Assembly: GCA_007922305.1 (NCBI GenBank)
Contig: ML677365.1
Location: forward strand, 15,618,293-15,682,292
Source of the DNA: Dermatemys mawii
Taxonomy: Eukaryota; Chordata; Testudines; Dermatemydidae
Length of the DNA stretch: 64,000 nucleotides
Direction: 5' to 3'
The notes below the pieces were generated by a model. That model was not told the origin of the DNA. It made no database searches and worked only from the letters and a program-made list of their open reading frames with translations. Both the position numbers and the translations under genes were made by a program. Every line of letters starts with the position of its first letter. Position 1 is the stretch's first letter. Positions 24,001 to 35,754 of this stretch are shown here, one piece after another.

Positions 24001-24214
24001 CTTTAATCTTTCAGTTACATTAATTTTAACAGTAGTACGAGGAAAAAGTGTCTTGGCATCCACTTTAAATTATTCCTTCCCGTTTCAAATGAATGCTATC
24101 AGCAGCCATAAAATTCTGACTCAACTTTTTTTTTTTTTAAACTGAGATGACTTAAACTTGTCTATAAATAAACTTAAGTTTAAAAAAAAGAATAATCCAG
24201 GTTTGTGTACTCAC

Positions 24215-24831
24215 TCAATTCCTCAGGTGTCAGAGAGTGTTTACACTACCAACACTTCCATCGCAGATGAGAGCAGCCTGTAGGTCCACTATCCCGTAGT
24301 GCAGCTCTCTCAATAGGTCTTGTGGGAAGGCAGAGGTGAGCAGAAGGCATTCTGGGTCCCTGCTCAGTTCCTTGTGCTGCCCTGCTTCATGTCCCAGCAG
24401 CCCTATTACTTCCATGTTTCTTTCATGGCATTTTTTAAAACCCCCCTGCTGTCTGTCTGCTTTCCCTGCCATATCTACAAGCAGAGGGAAAGCTTCAAAC
24501 TTCCTAGGGCTTACATGGGTAGGGGTGGACATTTGTGGGTCAGAGCAGTGGAGATGCTGGCCAGAGTGGTCGCTTTTGGAACTGTGGGATATCCTTTGGA
24601 GGCCAAAGGGTGTTTACACTTGGAGAATGTGTCTTCAGTTTCACAACAGCGCGAAAAGAACAGCAGTAAGAGCTGTACGCCTCTCGTGAAGGTGTTTTTT
24701 TTTTTTGCGGTGAAACTTCTGAAAAAAGTCCCTGAAAAATCACTGAAAAAAGTCAAATGTAGATGCTCCCGGGGTTTTAGCGCGAAAAAGGGACTTTTTG
24801 CGCTTTAAATGGAAAATGTAGATGGACCCTC
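24215..24831. mobile_element. possible Harbinger-type MITE
   Basis: A segment with higher GC than its flanks, with phrases such as GTCCACTATCCCGTAG, GGAACTGTGGGATATCC and, near the right end, AATGTAGATGGACCCTC. These resemble interior and terminal phrases of the Harbinger elements further right. The left terminus is unclear and no target duplication was found. The 162-residue open frame across it has no recognisable domain. Confidence 0.3.
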
Positions 24832-25735
24832 AGAATGTGATTTGTTAAGGTGGAGTCAACGTGGCTTTTCTAAAAGGAAATAATCTCTATTGCGATATGT
24901 CCATATACTGTTAGAATTCTTTGGGAGTGGTGGAGTCAACAAACGTGAACAAGGGAGATTCAATTGACATAGTGTATCTGGACTTTCAGAAAGTCTTTGA
25001 GGGACTTTGTCAAAGGCTGCTAAGCAAATTAAACAGTTATGGGGTAAGAGGGAATGTTCTGTCATAAATCAGTAACTGTTTAAAAAATAGGAATAAATGG
25101 TCAGTTCTCACAGTGGAGAGAAGTAAATAGGTGGAACTCTGTACTGGGACCGGTGCTATTCAACGTATTAATAAATTATCTGGAACAAGGGGTAAACGGT
25201 GAGGTGGCAAAGTTTTGCATATGATACAAAATTGCTCAACTTAGTCTAAAGCAGGATGTCACACTAAATTGGCTGACTGGGCAACAAAATGGCAGATGAA
25301 ATTCAGTGTACATAAGTGTAAAATAATGCACATTGGAAAATGTAATCCCAACTATACACACCAAAATGGTGGGGTCTAAATTATCTCTTACCACTCAGAG
25401 GTCTTAGTGTGACTGTGAACAGTTCTCTAAAAATATCCGCTTATTGTGCAGCGGCAGTCAAAAAAGCCAGTAGATTGTTAGAAATTATTAGTTAAGGGAC
25501 AGATAATATAGAAAATATCATAATACTACTCTATACATCCATGGTACACCCACACCTTGAATATTGTGTGCTGTTCTGGTTACCCCATCTCAAAAAAGAT
25601 GTATTAGAGTTGGTAAAAGTACAGGGAAGGGCACCACAAAGTGATAGGGTTACAGAACAGCTTCCTTATCAGATAAGATTAAAAAGACTGGGACTGTTCA
25701 TCTTGGAGAAGAGACAGAGCAGCAGTCTGGGAGCA
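24832..25735 (+). mobile_element. CR1 LINE, RT and C-terminal part of ORF2, decayed
   Basis: The + strand carries CR1 phrases in order: a DFQKVF reverse-transcriptase segment near 24985, VLGPVLFNVLINY near 25150, then MVHPHLEYCVLFWLPHLKKD at 25541 and IRLKRLGLFILEKRQ near 25680. The reading frame is broken many times. The sequence diverges abruptly after GAGACAGAG at 25731, where CAG-rich unrelated DNA begins, so the 3' tail is missing. Confidence 0.85.
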
Positions 25736-25859
25736 GCAGCAGCGCTATAAGCTGCCCCCTGCCTGGAGGAGCAGCAGCAGTGGTGGGGCCCCAGCCCTGG
25801 TTCCACATTCCCCTGATCCTGGGAGCAGTGGCGTTCACTCGAGCACTGACACTTCCCAG

Positions 25860-25957
25860 GTAAGATTTAGGTAGGGATATTTTTAGTAAAAGTCATGGGC
25901 ATGACTTTTTTTGGTTATTGCCTGTAACCTGTCCATGACTAAATCGTAGCCTTAAGT
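25860..25957. mobile_element. fragment of a palindromic DNA element (tentative)
   Basis: GATTTAGGTAGGGATATTTT...GTAAAAGTCATGGGCATGAC is followed by its partial complement CTGTCCATGACTAAATC. The two halves are the ends of a fold-back repeat I associate with sauropsid genomes, here with the middle deleted. Confidence 0.35.
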
Positions 25958-26190
25958 ATGAGGATAGCCCCACTGGTATAGCTCAGTACTTCCTCGCACT
26001 CCTGCAACACTGCTTGGTGGACCATCTTGGTGAATAACATCACAATGAATTTTCTTGGTCTGCCCTTTGCCTTTTTGAATAAGGCCATTTTCTGTATGTT
26101 AGGTGATCCAGAGTCAGGACAGCCTAAAGGAGAAGTAGAGGAGATTGCTATCATGCTTGTGCCTTGGTTCACACTATTAACCCTTCTTGT

Positions 26191-27705
26191 TAGGGCCGTT
26201 GACAGCTAGCTCTTGCAATTAACTCAAATTGAATTAATTGTGATTAATTGCAGTTTTAATTGCTCTGTTAAACAATAGAATACCAAATGAACTTTATGAA
26301 ATATTTTGCATGGTTTTCTGCATTTTCATATATAGTCTATCCTGTGTTTGAAGTCAGCGTACATTATTTTTGATTATAAATATTTGCACTGTTAAAATGA
26401 TAAACAAATGAAATAGTATTTTTCAATTCACCATATACAAGTACTGTTGTGCAATCTTTGTTGTGAAAGTGCAACTTACAAATGTAGGCTTTTTTGTTTC
26501 ATAACTGCACTCAAAACCAAAACAATATAAAACTTCAGAGCCTACAAATCCACTCAGTCCTACTTCTTGTTCTGCCAATCACTCAGGCTAAACAAGTTTG
26601 TTTACCTTTTAGAGGAGATAATGTTGTCCACATATTACTTAGTGTCATCAGACAGTGAGAACAGGCATTCGCATTGGACTTTTGTAGCTGGCATTGCAAG
26701 ATATTTATGTGCCAGATATGCTAAACATTCGTATGCCCCTTTGGCCACCATTCCAGAGGACATGCTTCCATGCTGATGACGCTTGTTTAAAAATTAATGT
26801 GTTAATTAAATTTGTGACTCAACTCCTTGGGGGAGGATTGTATGTCTCCTGCTCTGTTTTACCCGCATCCTGCCATATATTTCATGTTCTAGCAATCTCA
26901 AATGATGACCCAGCACACGCTGTTCATTTTAAGAACATTTTCACGGCAGATTTCACAAAATGCAAAGAAGGTACCAATGTGAGAGTTCTGAAGATAGCTA
27001 TAGCACTCAACCCAAGGTTAAGAATCTCAAGTGCCTTCCAAAATCTGAGAGGGGCGGGGTATGAAGCATGCTTTCAGAAGTCTCAAAAGAGCAACACTCC
27101 ATGCGGAAACTACAGAATCTGAACCACCAGAAAGAAAATCAATCTTCTGCTGGCGGTATCTGACTCAGTTAATGAAAATGAACATGCATTGGTTTGCATT
27201 GCTTTGGATTGTTACTGGGCATGCCCTCTGGAATGGTGGTTGAAGTATGAAGGGACATATGAATCTAGAGCATCTGTCATTTTCGGATGACATTGTAAAC
27301 AAGAAGGGGGCAGCATTATCTCCTTCAAAGATAAACAAACTTGTTTAGTCTGAGTGATTGACTGAACAAGAGGTAGGACTGAGTGGACTTGTTCTAAATT
27401 TTTACATTTTTATTTTTGAATGCATTTTTTGTACATAATTCTACATTTGTAAGTTCAACTTTCATGGTAGAGATTGCACTACAGTACTTGTAGTAGGTGA
27501 AAAATACTATTTTTGTTTACAGGGCAAGTACTTGTAATAACAAGTAAATATAAAGTGAGCACTGTACACTGTGTATTCTGTGTTGTAATTGAAATCAATA
27601 TATTTGAAAATGAAGAAAGCATCCAAAATATTTAAATAAATGGCATTCTATTATTTAACAGTGCAATTAATTGTGATTCATTTTTTAAATCACTTGACAG
27701 TCTTA
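26191..27705. mobile_element. hAT transposon with very long inverted repeats
   Basis: Flanked by cttcttgt (26183-26190) and cttcctgt (27706-27713), an 8-bp duplication with one mismatch. Ends TAGGGCCGTTGAC and its inverse at 27693-27705 open two inverted arms of about 500-600 bases (26191-26780 and 27210-27705). The arms include not just terminal sequence but an antisense duplicate of the transposase 3' end. The central block 26800-27200 holds ZBED1-like hAT transposase remnants in the + strand (an ALNPRLRISS-like segment near 27005, then CPLEWWLK at 27222 near the hAT dimerisation domain). The coding sequence is broken by frameshifts and internal deletions; the BED finger is absent. Confidence 0.85.
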
Positions 27706-28989
27706 CTTCCTGTATCACATACACCTCTCCAAGGCTCAACACAACTTAAAAGCCAGCCTGGGAAAATAATTCCCAATCCCATTTTACCCTCCCCTCTCCC
27801 TAGCTTCCAAGGCACAATGGCATAGCCACATAGCATACACTGCACAGGCCTAAATCCCAATGCACATGCCACTTCTCTCTGAGGCTTCCCCAAGACAGCA
27901 AAGAATCTGAGGACTGAGAAGGAATCTGATAAGCATTCTAGGGAGACAGTGTTGCAGTTTCCAGGGAGGGCATGGCCATGGTCCAAGACGGTATAGAAAA
28001 AGGTAAGAGAATGCAGAGGCAACTCTTGTAGGCACTACAAAGCCAAAATGCCCCTTTGCAGCAAATGTTACTCTTAAGGCAGCAGGCAATGCACTACTGC
28101 AAAATAGCACCTACCCATTTTATGCAGCCCCTGGACAATGTGGACTACTGGGAGCAACACCTTCTGCTCCCAACTGTCTCCTCAGAACACTGCTCCTAAA
28201 GGCCATTCCTCTCTAGCCCCCAGCTTACGGCACCAAGAACAGTGTACCTGGGTCCCCAGCTCTCTTGAGCCCTCTGTTACCCTTGATAACTGAGCTACAG
28301 CTGTCCATGCTAGAAGTCCGACAAACCAGAAAAGGCAGAGCCAAGACCTGCTTGCCTGTGATGAGGAGCTCCCCCGATAACTCGTTGTGTTGGGCACTGC
28401 GCTGTTGGATTTTGCTGTTTCATTTTATAGCTAATTTAATGAAAAGGTTCTTTGTAGTTTTTCTTTCATAATTAAGAGCTGTTTTTTCATATTTTTTTCA
28501 GTTGATGTGCATTTTTGTTGAATAATAAAAACTTTTAATTTCATTCATAGACAGTTGATAGTGCAACCAATGATTTTCCATGTAAAATGAACTAATTTCT
28601 AAGGATGTGCAAACAAATGCTGGCAAAAACAAGGTACACTTGGGATTGCCACAGTGTTGCACTTCTGCCTATAAACAACACAGAGCTGCACAACAATCCC
28701 CTGGGGTCAGGGCGGGGATGGACGTTAACAGCTGGAAATACAGCTGCACAGCTTCAGGCCTGAGACTCAAAATAAGAGCAATAGGCACCCCTAACAATAT
28801 TGCCCTGGCTGTGTGCATTTTGTATTGGGTGCCTTGCTGGCAGTTCAAACCGTTGAGCAAGTTTCTGCACCTTACAGGTGCAGGGGAGGCTTTTTCCCTC
28901 ACTCTCAAATATTGTACAAAATTTCATTGGCTGCTACAGTCTTTGGGACTTTTGTTTTTTGCTGTTCTCAAGATATTCCACAAATAGCT

Positions 28990-29960
28990 CCATCTCCCTT
29001 TCAGAAAGTTAAATACACACACTACTGTCTTCCTTCAGCTAATGAGGTGCTAGTTAAACTGTTCCTCCCTTCTTTCCCAATGGCCTTGGTTAATGAAGAC
29101 ATTCACAGGTCATCAGAGGGTAAGCCGAATCTCCCAGGATAACCCTAGCAATATCCATACTACTATTGTCCATAGTGTTCCTGGGGGTAAATAGTCCTCC
29201 TTCCATTACCTTAAAAAGAGCTGAGTTCCAAAACATCCTACCATAGTGGACCCTTTCAGACCACCAAGCATTTAAGTGTAAATCTGCCATAGTGGTTGGC
29301 AACCCTGTGGAACACTATGGAGAAATAAACTTCCTGTTTATGAATTCTGAGCTTTGATTCGGAGATACATGGCTTAGCCAATAATAGGCACATGGTTCCC
29401 ATCAATTGCTCCAATATAATTTGGGAATTCCATATGTGCAAAGCCATCTATAATCATCAAGCGTTGCCAAGTTTTATAACCCAGTGCAACAGTGCCTTTG
29501 CCATGGCCTTATACACCTGCATGAAAATGGTTCCAACAGTTGCTTTCTCCTTGCTGAATTGGTTTGCAGCAGACCAATAATACTTGGGGTGGCTTCCAGA
29601 TGACTATGGAGCACCGCATGTTGGTACACTACTGCTCTAGATCTGGGTTCAGCACATATCTCCAGAAAGGTTTTCACCTCGATCCTGACATTCATTGGCC
29701 ACTGCTGATCATCCATGGTCTGCAGAACAATTCTCTCCCACCAATTCACATTGCCTTCCTGAATCCAGAAACAGTATATATGAAGCTGCACCAGGAACCA
29801 GTACTCTTACTATCTGTGGCTTCATGTGTTCCTTGTCCACAACAGAGTTCGTCAGAGCTCAAGCTTTTTCTTTTGAATTGTACTGAATGGCCAGTTTCAG
29901 CTTTTACCATAGGAAAAATTGTGGAACTTTGTGCAAAAGTATGCAAGACCTAGTATCTTT
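28990..29960 (-). pseudogene. PIF/Harbinger transposase remnant (third family)
   Basis: On the minus strand the frame 29791-29474 includes NWWERIVLQTMDDQQWPMN, the N-terminal pattern of HARBI1-like transposases. It is followed by FPNYIGAIDG (first catalytic Asp) near 29415 and VILGDSAYPLMT (second Asp) at about 29150. Frames shift repeatedly and stops interrupt. The third acidic residue region could not be found. No Myb-like partner or inverted ends could be assigned, so the element's limits are unknown. It is more diverged from the 38-kb transposase than the 44-kb copy is. Confidence 0.7.
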
Positions 29961-30571
29961 CAATCTGTGTAAACACATTATCACAGCTTTCACTGCATAT
30001 GTTACAGGCAACCATTTAGTCCAATGTTTCTGTAGTGATACAGCTTCCAACTTTCATGTTGAAACATCTCTAAGGACCATGATCCTTTTCAGAGGGCTAA
30101 AAAATTGCAGATCTGATACTAATGTTAATTAAATCTTTGGGCACTTTCATTCTCTGGCATTTCATGCCTATTCAGCATCTCTGTGAAGGAGTTTTCTTTT
30201 CTTAAGTGAGTTGTTTGGAGATTATCTTACTGACCTAGTTCAGTATAGGAATTCCTCTTTTGTCATTTAAATGTCTTGATGTTGTATGAGACACTATTTT
30301 ATTAGGCTCAAGTTCTGTCCTAAGTAATGTCAGTTTCAAATAACTGAAATTACCTACATTTGACTCTATTCAGTTGAAGGTTGTTTCTGGACATTGTAAT
30401 AAGTGATTTTTACAGTGATTCCTGATGTCCAGTAGGGTGCTGCTCCAGACTGCTATCAGTGTACACTTTTGTGGTCTTCTGAAAGACCTGGCACTTAACA
30501 GTGAAACACTTTTGGTACTGAACACGTTTCTGAGTGCTATATCAAAATCTTGGTGCTCCCTTTGTCTAGAG

Positions 30572-31750
30572 CAGGCCTGCACAACTCGGAAAGCTGCGAG
30601 GGCCATATTTCTGCAAAAAAACCTGCTGCGGGCCAAAAAGCCCCTCTCCCCACTCCTTATCCCCTGACTTCCCCGCCAGGACTCCACCCCCTATGTAAGC
30701 CTCCCTGCTCCTTGTCCCCTGACTGCCCCCTCCTGAGACCCCAGCTACCCTAACTGCCCCCTAGAACTCCCCTACCTGTCCCCTGATTGCCTTGACCCTA
30801 ATCCACACCCCCCCCCGAGGCAGACCCCCCCCAAAACTCCCCACCCATCCAACCCCCCCCGACCTTGTGCCCTGACTGCCCCTTCCAGAGATCCCTCACC
30901 ACTAACCACTCCTCAGAACCCCCCTCCAACTCCTCTGACCCTTATCCACCTCCCCCCCCCCGAAAGCCCCCTGGGACTCCCATGCCCCATCCAACTCACT
31001 GCTGCCATGCGGCAGTGCTACTCCAGGGAAGGGGGGAGCATGTTTGGCTCAGTGCAGAGCCAAACACGCTGCCCTGCAGGAGCGTGACAAAGACCTACTC
31101 TAACCCCCCACCAGCCTCCCTTCTTCCCCCATGACCCACTCACCTTTCCCCCGCATGCTGGCTCGCTGCTCCTGCCTGCCTGGCTCTGCTTCCCCCCACN
31201 NNNNNNNNNNNNNNNNNNNNNNNNNNNNNNNNNNNNNNNNNNNNNNNNNNNNNNNNNNNNNNNNNNNNNNNNNNNNNNNNNNNNNNNNNNNNNNNNNNNN
31301 NNNNNNNNNNNNNNNNNNNNNNNNNNNNNNNNNNNNNNNNNNNNNNNNNNNNNNNNNNNNNNNNNNNNNNNNNNNNNNNNNNNNNNNNNNNNNNNNNNNN
31401 NNNNNNNNNNNNNNNNNNNNNNNNNNNNNNNNNNNNNNNNNNNNNNNNNNNNNNNNNNNNNNNNNNNNNNNNNNNNNNNNNNNNNNNNNNNNNNNNNNNN
31501 NNNNNNNNNNNNNNNNNNNNNNNNNNNNNNNNNNNNNNNNNNNNNNNNNNNNNNNNNNNNNNNNNNNNNNNNNNNNNNNNNNNNNNNNNNNNNNNNNNNT
31601 CACCTTTCCCCCGTGTGCTGGCTCGTTGCTCCTGCCTGCCTGGCTCCGCTTCCCCCACCCCCACCGCTTGGCTTGCCCCACCCCTACTCACCTGTCATGG
31701 GCCGCACAGTGAGCCCATGTGGCCCCTGGGCCGCATGTTGTACAGGCCTG
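30572..31750. mobile_element. hAT-type element with internal VNTR and assembly gap
   Basis: Ends CAGGCCTGCACAAC and GTTGTACAGGCCTG are inverted repeats, flanked by gtctagag (30564-30571) and gcctagag (31751-31758), an 8-bp duplication with one mismatch. The interior is C-rich with repeated CCCCTGACTGCCCC-type units and no transposase. The apparent open frames here are low complexity and partly unknown bases. Confidence 0.8.
31200..31599. other. assembly gap (400 N)
   Basis: A run of exactly 400 unknown bases. The 60 bases before it and after it are near-identical repeats (both begin TCACCTTTCCCCCG and contain CTCCTGCCTGCCTGGCTC). The gap therefore falls within a tandem array and its true length is unknown. 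Confidence 0.97.
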
Positions 31751-31994
31751 GCCTAGAGGAATCTGACAAAACACTGCAAAAGCATCTGCTTTGTAGAATT
31801 GGCTTCTGCCATTTCATCAACCATTTCATTTCTAGGCAAGAGTAAATGTTCCTTTACTGTTCAAAGCCCTTCTTTTCACTCCTCAAATACTAATGAGTTG
31901 ACCCAGTCTATTAACTCTTCTGTTTTGTGGAGGATGCCATCAATTGTTATTTTTGGCAGCTCTTTCTCTAGTTTATGGGAACTAGATGGGAATG

Positions 31995-32050
31995 GTTAGT
32001 TATACATATTACTCTCTCTAGTTTATGGGAGAGTAATATGTATAACTAAC
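31995..32050. repeat. perfect 22-bp inverted repeat with 12-base loop
   Basis: The arm at 31995-32016 is perfectly complementary to the arm at 32029-32050. The loop 32017-32028 together with flanking bases repeats CTCTAGTTTATGGGA, already present about 50 bases earlier. The combination of a direct and an inverted copy is the usual trace of a template-switch replication error. Confidence 0.9.
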
Positions 32051-33040
32051 TGTCTCTCTTCTTAAGGCTTGTGAGACACTACAGATGGCAAGTATAATAG
32101 GCTGAGAGACTCCTCCATTCTGTGGACGCATGATTATAGGATGCATTTAGCCCATTCACAGGATGCATTTAGCCAATTCATATCTGGTTCAAGCTTGTTT
32201 TAATATTTATTCTGACTCCAACATGTACCTTTTTGATGAGGCCAAGCATCTCAGCCATGGAAGCCAAAGACTGATTGATTGCTTTTGTTGATATTCTAAC
32301 ACACACATTCTTGTTGTGTTTTTTAGTATATCTCTGACAATTCACATTTGCTTAAGAACAGAATATGCTCCTTACTACAGGATTTCAGTTTCACCTTTGA
32401 CTTCTTAATCTTTAAGATACTGAAAGTGGTTCAGAGAAAGTAGAGATTCACGTGTTCCTGTGTCTGGTTTGTAAGTCATTTGTCCAAATTTGCATTAGTT
32501 GTCTTTTGAGTTTGTAGGTGTTTTCTTCCTTTGTGTTCATGAACAGTTCCTCTCCTTCACTTGGGGGACCTTTTACTCTGCCTTCAGCTCAGACGCTTCC
32601 CTGAGTCTTGTCTGTACCCACCTTTGCAAACTGCCTGGGCTTTATTACAGTTTATACACAATCCTTTCCCAAGGCTGAACTCTTCTTATACTTGTGCCAG
32701 TCACTACGTTTTTGACGTGTGGTTTTTCCCCTTTGCCCTTCTGTTTTTGAACTTCTTTCTTGGTCCCTTGTGGCCTTAAAGTTTGAGTCTATCATGATCA
32801 CCTTTTGTAACAGAACTCACCCATCAGTTCCTCTAATAGGCCCATAATCTCTGGCTGAAGTCCTCAGAACTTGATTTAATGACTGCAAGTTACATAGAAT
32901 CCATCATTTACTTGAGTTCAAACCAGGGAATGACCCCAGCCCTACACTGAAGAAGAATTTGAGCCACCCCTCCAAGGTCTCTGCTGGTCTGGTTTGAGGG
33001 AAAAGTCATTCCTGCCCCCAAATATGGTGGTCAGTTAGAC

Positions 33041-33450
33041 CAGGGGTGGTCAACCTGAGCCTGAGAGGGAGCCAGAAATTTACCAATGTACATTGCCAAA
33101 GAGCCACAGTAATAAGTCATCAGTTCCTCGCATCAGCTCCCCCACCCTGCTCCCAGTACCTCTTGCTCTGATGATCAGTGCCTCCGTCTCCCTCCCCACA
33201 CCTCCCGATCAGCTGTTTCCTAGCATGCAGGAGGCTCTGGCAGGAAGGAGAGAAGGAGGAGTGAGGGCGTGGCAGGTTCAGGGAAGGAGTGGAGCAGGGG
33301 CAGGGCCTGTGGCAGAGCCAGGTGTTGAGCAGTGAACACCTCCCGACACATTGGACAGTTGACACCTGTAACTCCAGCCTATACCAGTAGCCTCATATTA
33401 ACTTCTGAAGAGCCCCATGTGGCTCTGGAGCCACATATTGGCCACCCCTG
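33041..33450. mobile_element. hAT-type element with perfect 8-bp target duplication
   Basis: Ends CAGGGGTGGTCAACCTGAG and TTGGCCACCCCTG are inverted repeats, and agttagac flanks both sides (33033-33040 and 33451-33458). The interior is non-coding (GAGCCACATGTGGCTC-type phrases near the ends, GC-rich centre). It is a common sauropsid non-autonomous hAT family. Confidence 0.88.
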
Positions 33451-34485
33451 AGTTAGACCCATTAGCCAGACATCTAGTACTAATTCAGAGCCCTCCTCAT
33501 CTTTGGCCATTAGAGACGTTTGCTGATAGCAGTTGTGGATAGTCCATATGCTGTTGTAGGTAGCCTCATCATACTGTCCCCTCCATAAATTTAATATGCT
33601 CAGTTGTGAAAAAAGTTAGGTTCCGCCCCCCCCGCCCCAACTATTTTGCTTGGAAGTCCGTTTAACTCAGGGTTTTAGTCCTGCTGCCTGTCCCTCTAGA
33701 GCATTTTATGTAGCACTTCTGCCTTTATTCTGCCACTTGGTATATATGAAAATTGCCTTTTCAGATATTGGATCCATGCCTCTGAATAGCTTTTAATGTG
33801 TTTTTTTGAACTGTTACGTTCCAAGATTGCTTGGCTTTTAATAAAAGGGTAGTTTAATGTTTGATATTCATAACACTGGCTTTTTAATATTAAAGACTTA
33901 AACTCCTGCCTCTCCTCCTCTTTCCCGCCCCCCCCCTTTTTGGTTTTTATCCAGGAAAATGTCATAGGTGACATATTTTCCATAAGGTCCCAATGATCTT
34001 CCATACTTCATTTTTTTTTTCCTCCACATCCTCCATATGGAATACATTGTATATATCCAGTACTAGAACACTAACCACTATCCAATAGAGCCATTCTTTT
34101 GCTCCTCTTTTATTATACTAGTCGCTATGGCTTCCATATACACTTCAAATTGCTATATGCGTTTTTTTTTGGTATCAGAATTTCCCATGACTAATGAGGC
34201 TTGTGAAGGAATTGCGTGTTGCAGCTGCATGTTGCTACCTCTCAGCAGCCATTTCTTAAGTTTCCCCTTGTAGTCTGTGTCACTTTTGCAGTCTGGTTGC
34301 TCTCTTCCTGGATCAGCTAGGAGTTTGTACCTTCCACTTCTAGCATGCAATATTATTTAAGTGATGACTGAGGCAGGTTTTAGATACCTTTTTGTTGTTT
34401 TAAGTTATTAAGTAACAATACAGTGTTGCTGCTGCTGTAATCAAGCCTGGCTCAATTCTGTTTTAGCCTCTGCAACTGTTTTCTA

Positions 34486-34716
34486 GTGACAGGACCATAG
34501 AGCAGCAGGATAAACTCAAGGGGTTTGTCAACGATATGGTTGAGGATGTGATGCGAAGGCATGAGGAGTACGTGGCATAGCAGAAGGCAAAGCAGAAGTG
34601 GAGCATGCTGCAGGTGTAGAGATCGCTGGAAAGATTTCCAGAGGAAGAATGGAGGAATAGGGAACCCAGACATGCTAGCACTAATGGCCACAGACTCCTC
34701 ACATTACCATGTCTTA
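34486..34716 (+). pseudogene. decayed coding fragment of unknown origin
   Basis: One + strand frame from 34492 reads a charged, Glu/Lys/Gln-rich sequence (QQDKLKGFVNDMVEDVMRRH, later SLERFPEEEWRNREPRHA) interrupted only by two TAG codons, both of which would be CAG by a single transition. A good splice-acceptor lookalike, CAATTCTGTTTTAG, ends at 34466. The composition resembles the C-terminal exon of a transposon-borne Myb-like gene, but I do not recognise the protein. The 4.5-kb Harbinger inserted at its right edge. Confidence 0.4.
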
Positions 34717-35754
34717 GGCCTGGTCTACACTATGAGTTAATGTCAACTTTAGCGCCATAAAATCGACATAACCCTGCACCCGTCCACACACAGTAGCCAT
34801 TTAAGTCGATTTAAAGGGCCCTCAAAATCGATTTCTGTACTCCACCAAAACCAGGGGAGTAACACTTAAATCGACGTCTCTGGGTCAACTGTGGCTTAGT
34901 GAGGACGCATGCAGACTTTATTGGCCTCCGGGAGCTGTCCCACAGTGCTCCATTGCGACCGCTCTGGACAGCACTCAAAATGCTCCACTGTGACTGCTCT
35001 GGACAGCGGTCTCAACTCGCTGCTCTGGCCAGGTAGACAGGAAAAGCCCCGGGAACATTCAAATTTCACTTCCTGTTTGGCCAGTGCGGCGAGCTCACCT
35101 GCACAGGACACTCACCATGCAGAGCTCCTCAGCACAAGGCACCATGCAGAGCTCATCAGCACAGGAGACCAACCAGCGCAAAAGAGCTCCAGCACGGTCC
35201 ACACAGGAGGTGATGGATCTCATAGCTATCTGGGGAGAGGAATCCATGATGGCAGAACTCCGTAACAACAAAAGAAATGCTAACATGTTTGCCAGAGTTT
35301 CCAAGGCCATGCTGGATAGGGGCCACAGCAGGGAGGCACAGCAGTGCCACGTGAAAATTAAGGAGCTGAGGCAAGCGTTCCAGAAAGCAAAAGAGGCAAA
35401 TGGATGCTCTGGGGCACCGCCACGGACATGCAAATTTTACAACGAACTGAATCAAAGACTGGGCGGGAGGTTACCACCATTGCACCAGTGTCTGTGGACT
35501 CCTCTGATGGGGTAGTCATGAGGCATGAGGATTTGGATGATGATGAAGCTGATGAGGAAGATACCATGCAGCAGCAGGCAAGCGGAGAGACTCCGTTCCC
35601 AGACAGCGAGGAACTGTTTATCACCCTGGAGCCAATACCCTCATAACCCTCCCAAGGCGGTACCCCAGATGGGGAAGTCAGCGAAGATACTTCTGGTGAG
35701 TGTCCCTTTAGGGATAAGATAAGGCATGATTTAAAAGGAAGCGTTTATTAATGA

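Noticed and set aside
24320..24808. 162-residue open frame
   Set aside because: No recognisable domain, lies in MITE-like sequence, and overlaps equally long frames in other phases.
31100..31712. Long open frames across the gap
   Set aside because: Most of their length is unknown bases, and the readable ends are tandem repeat sequence.
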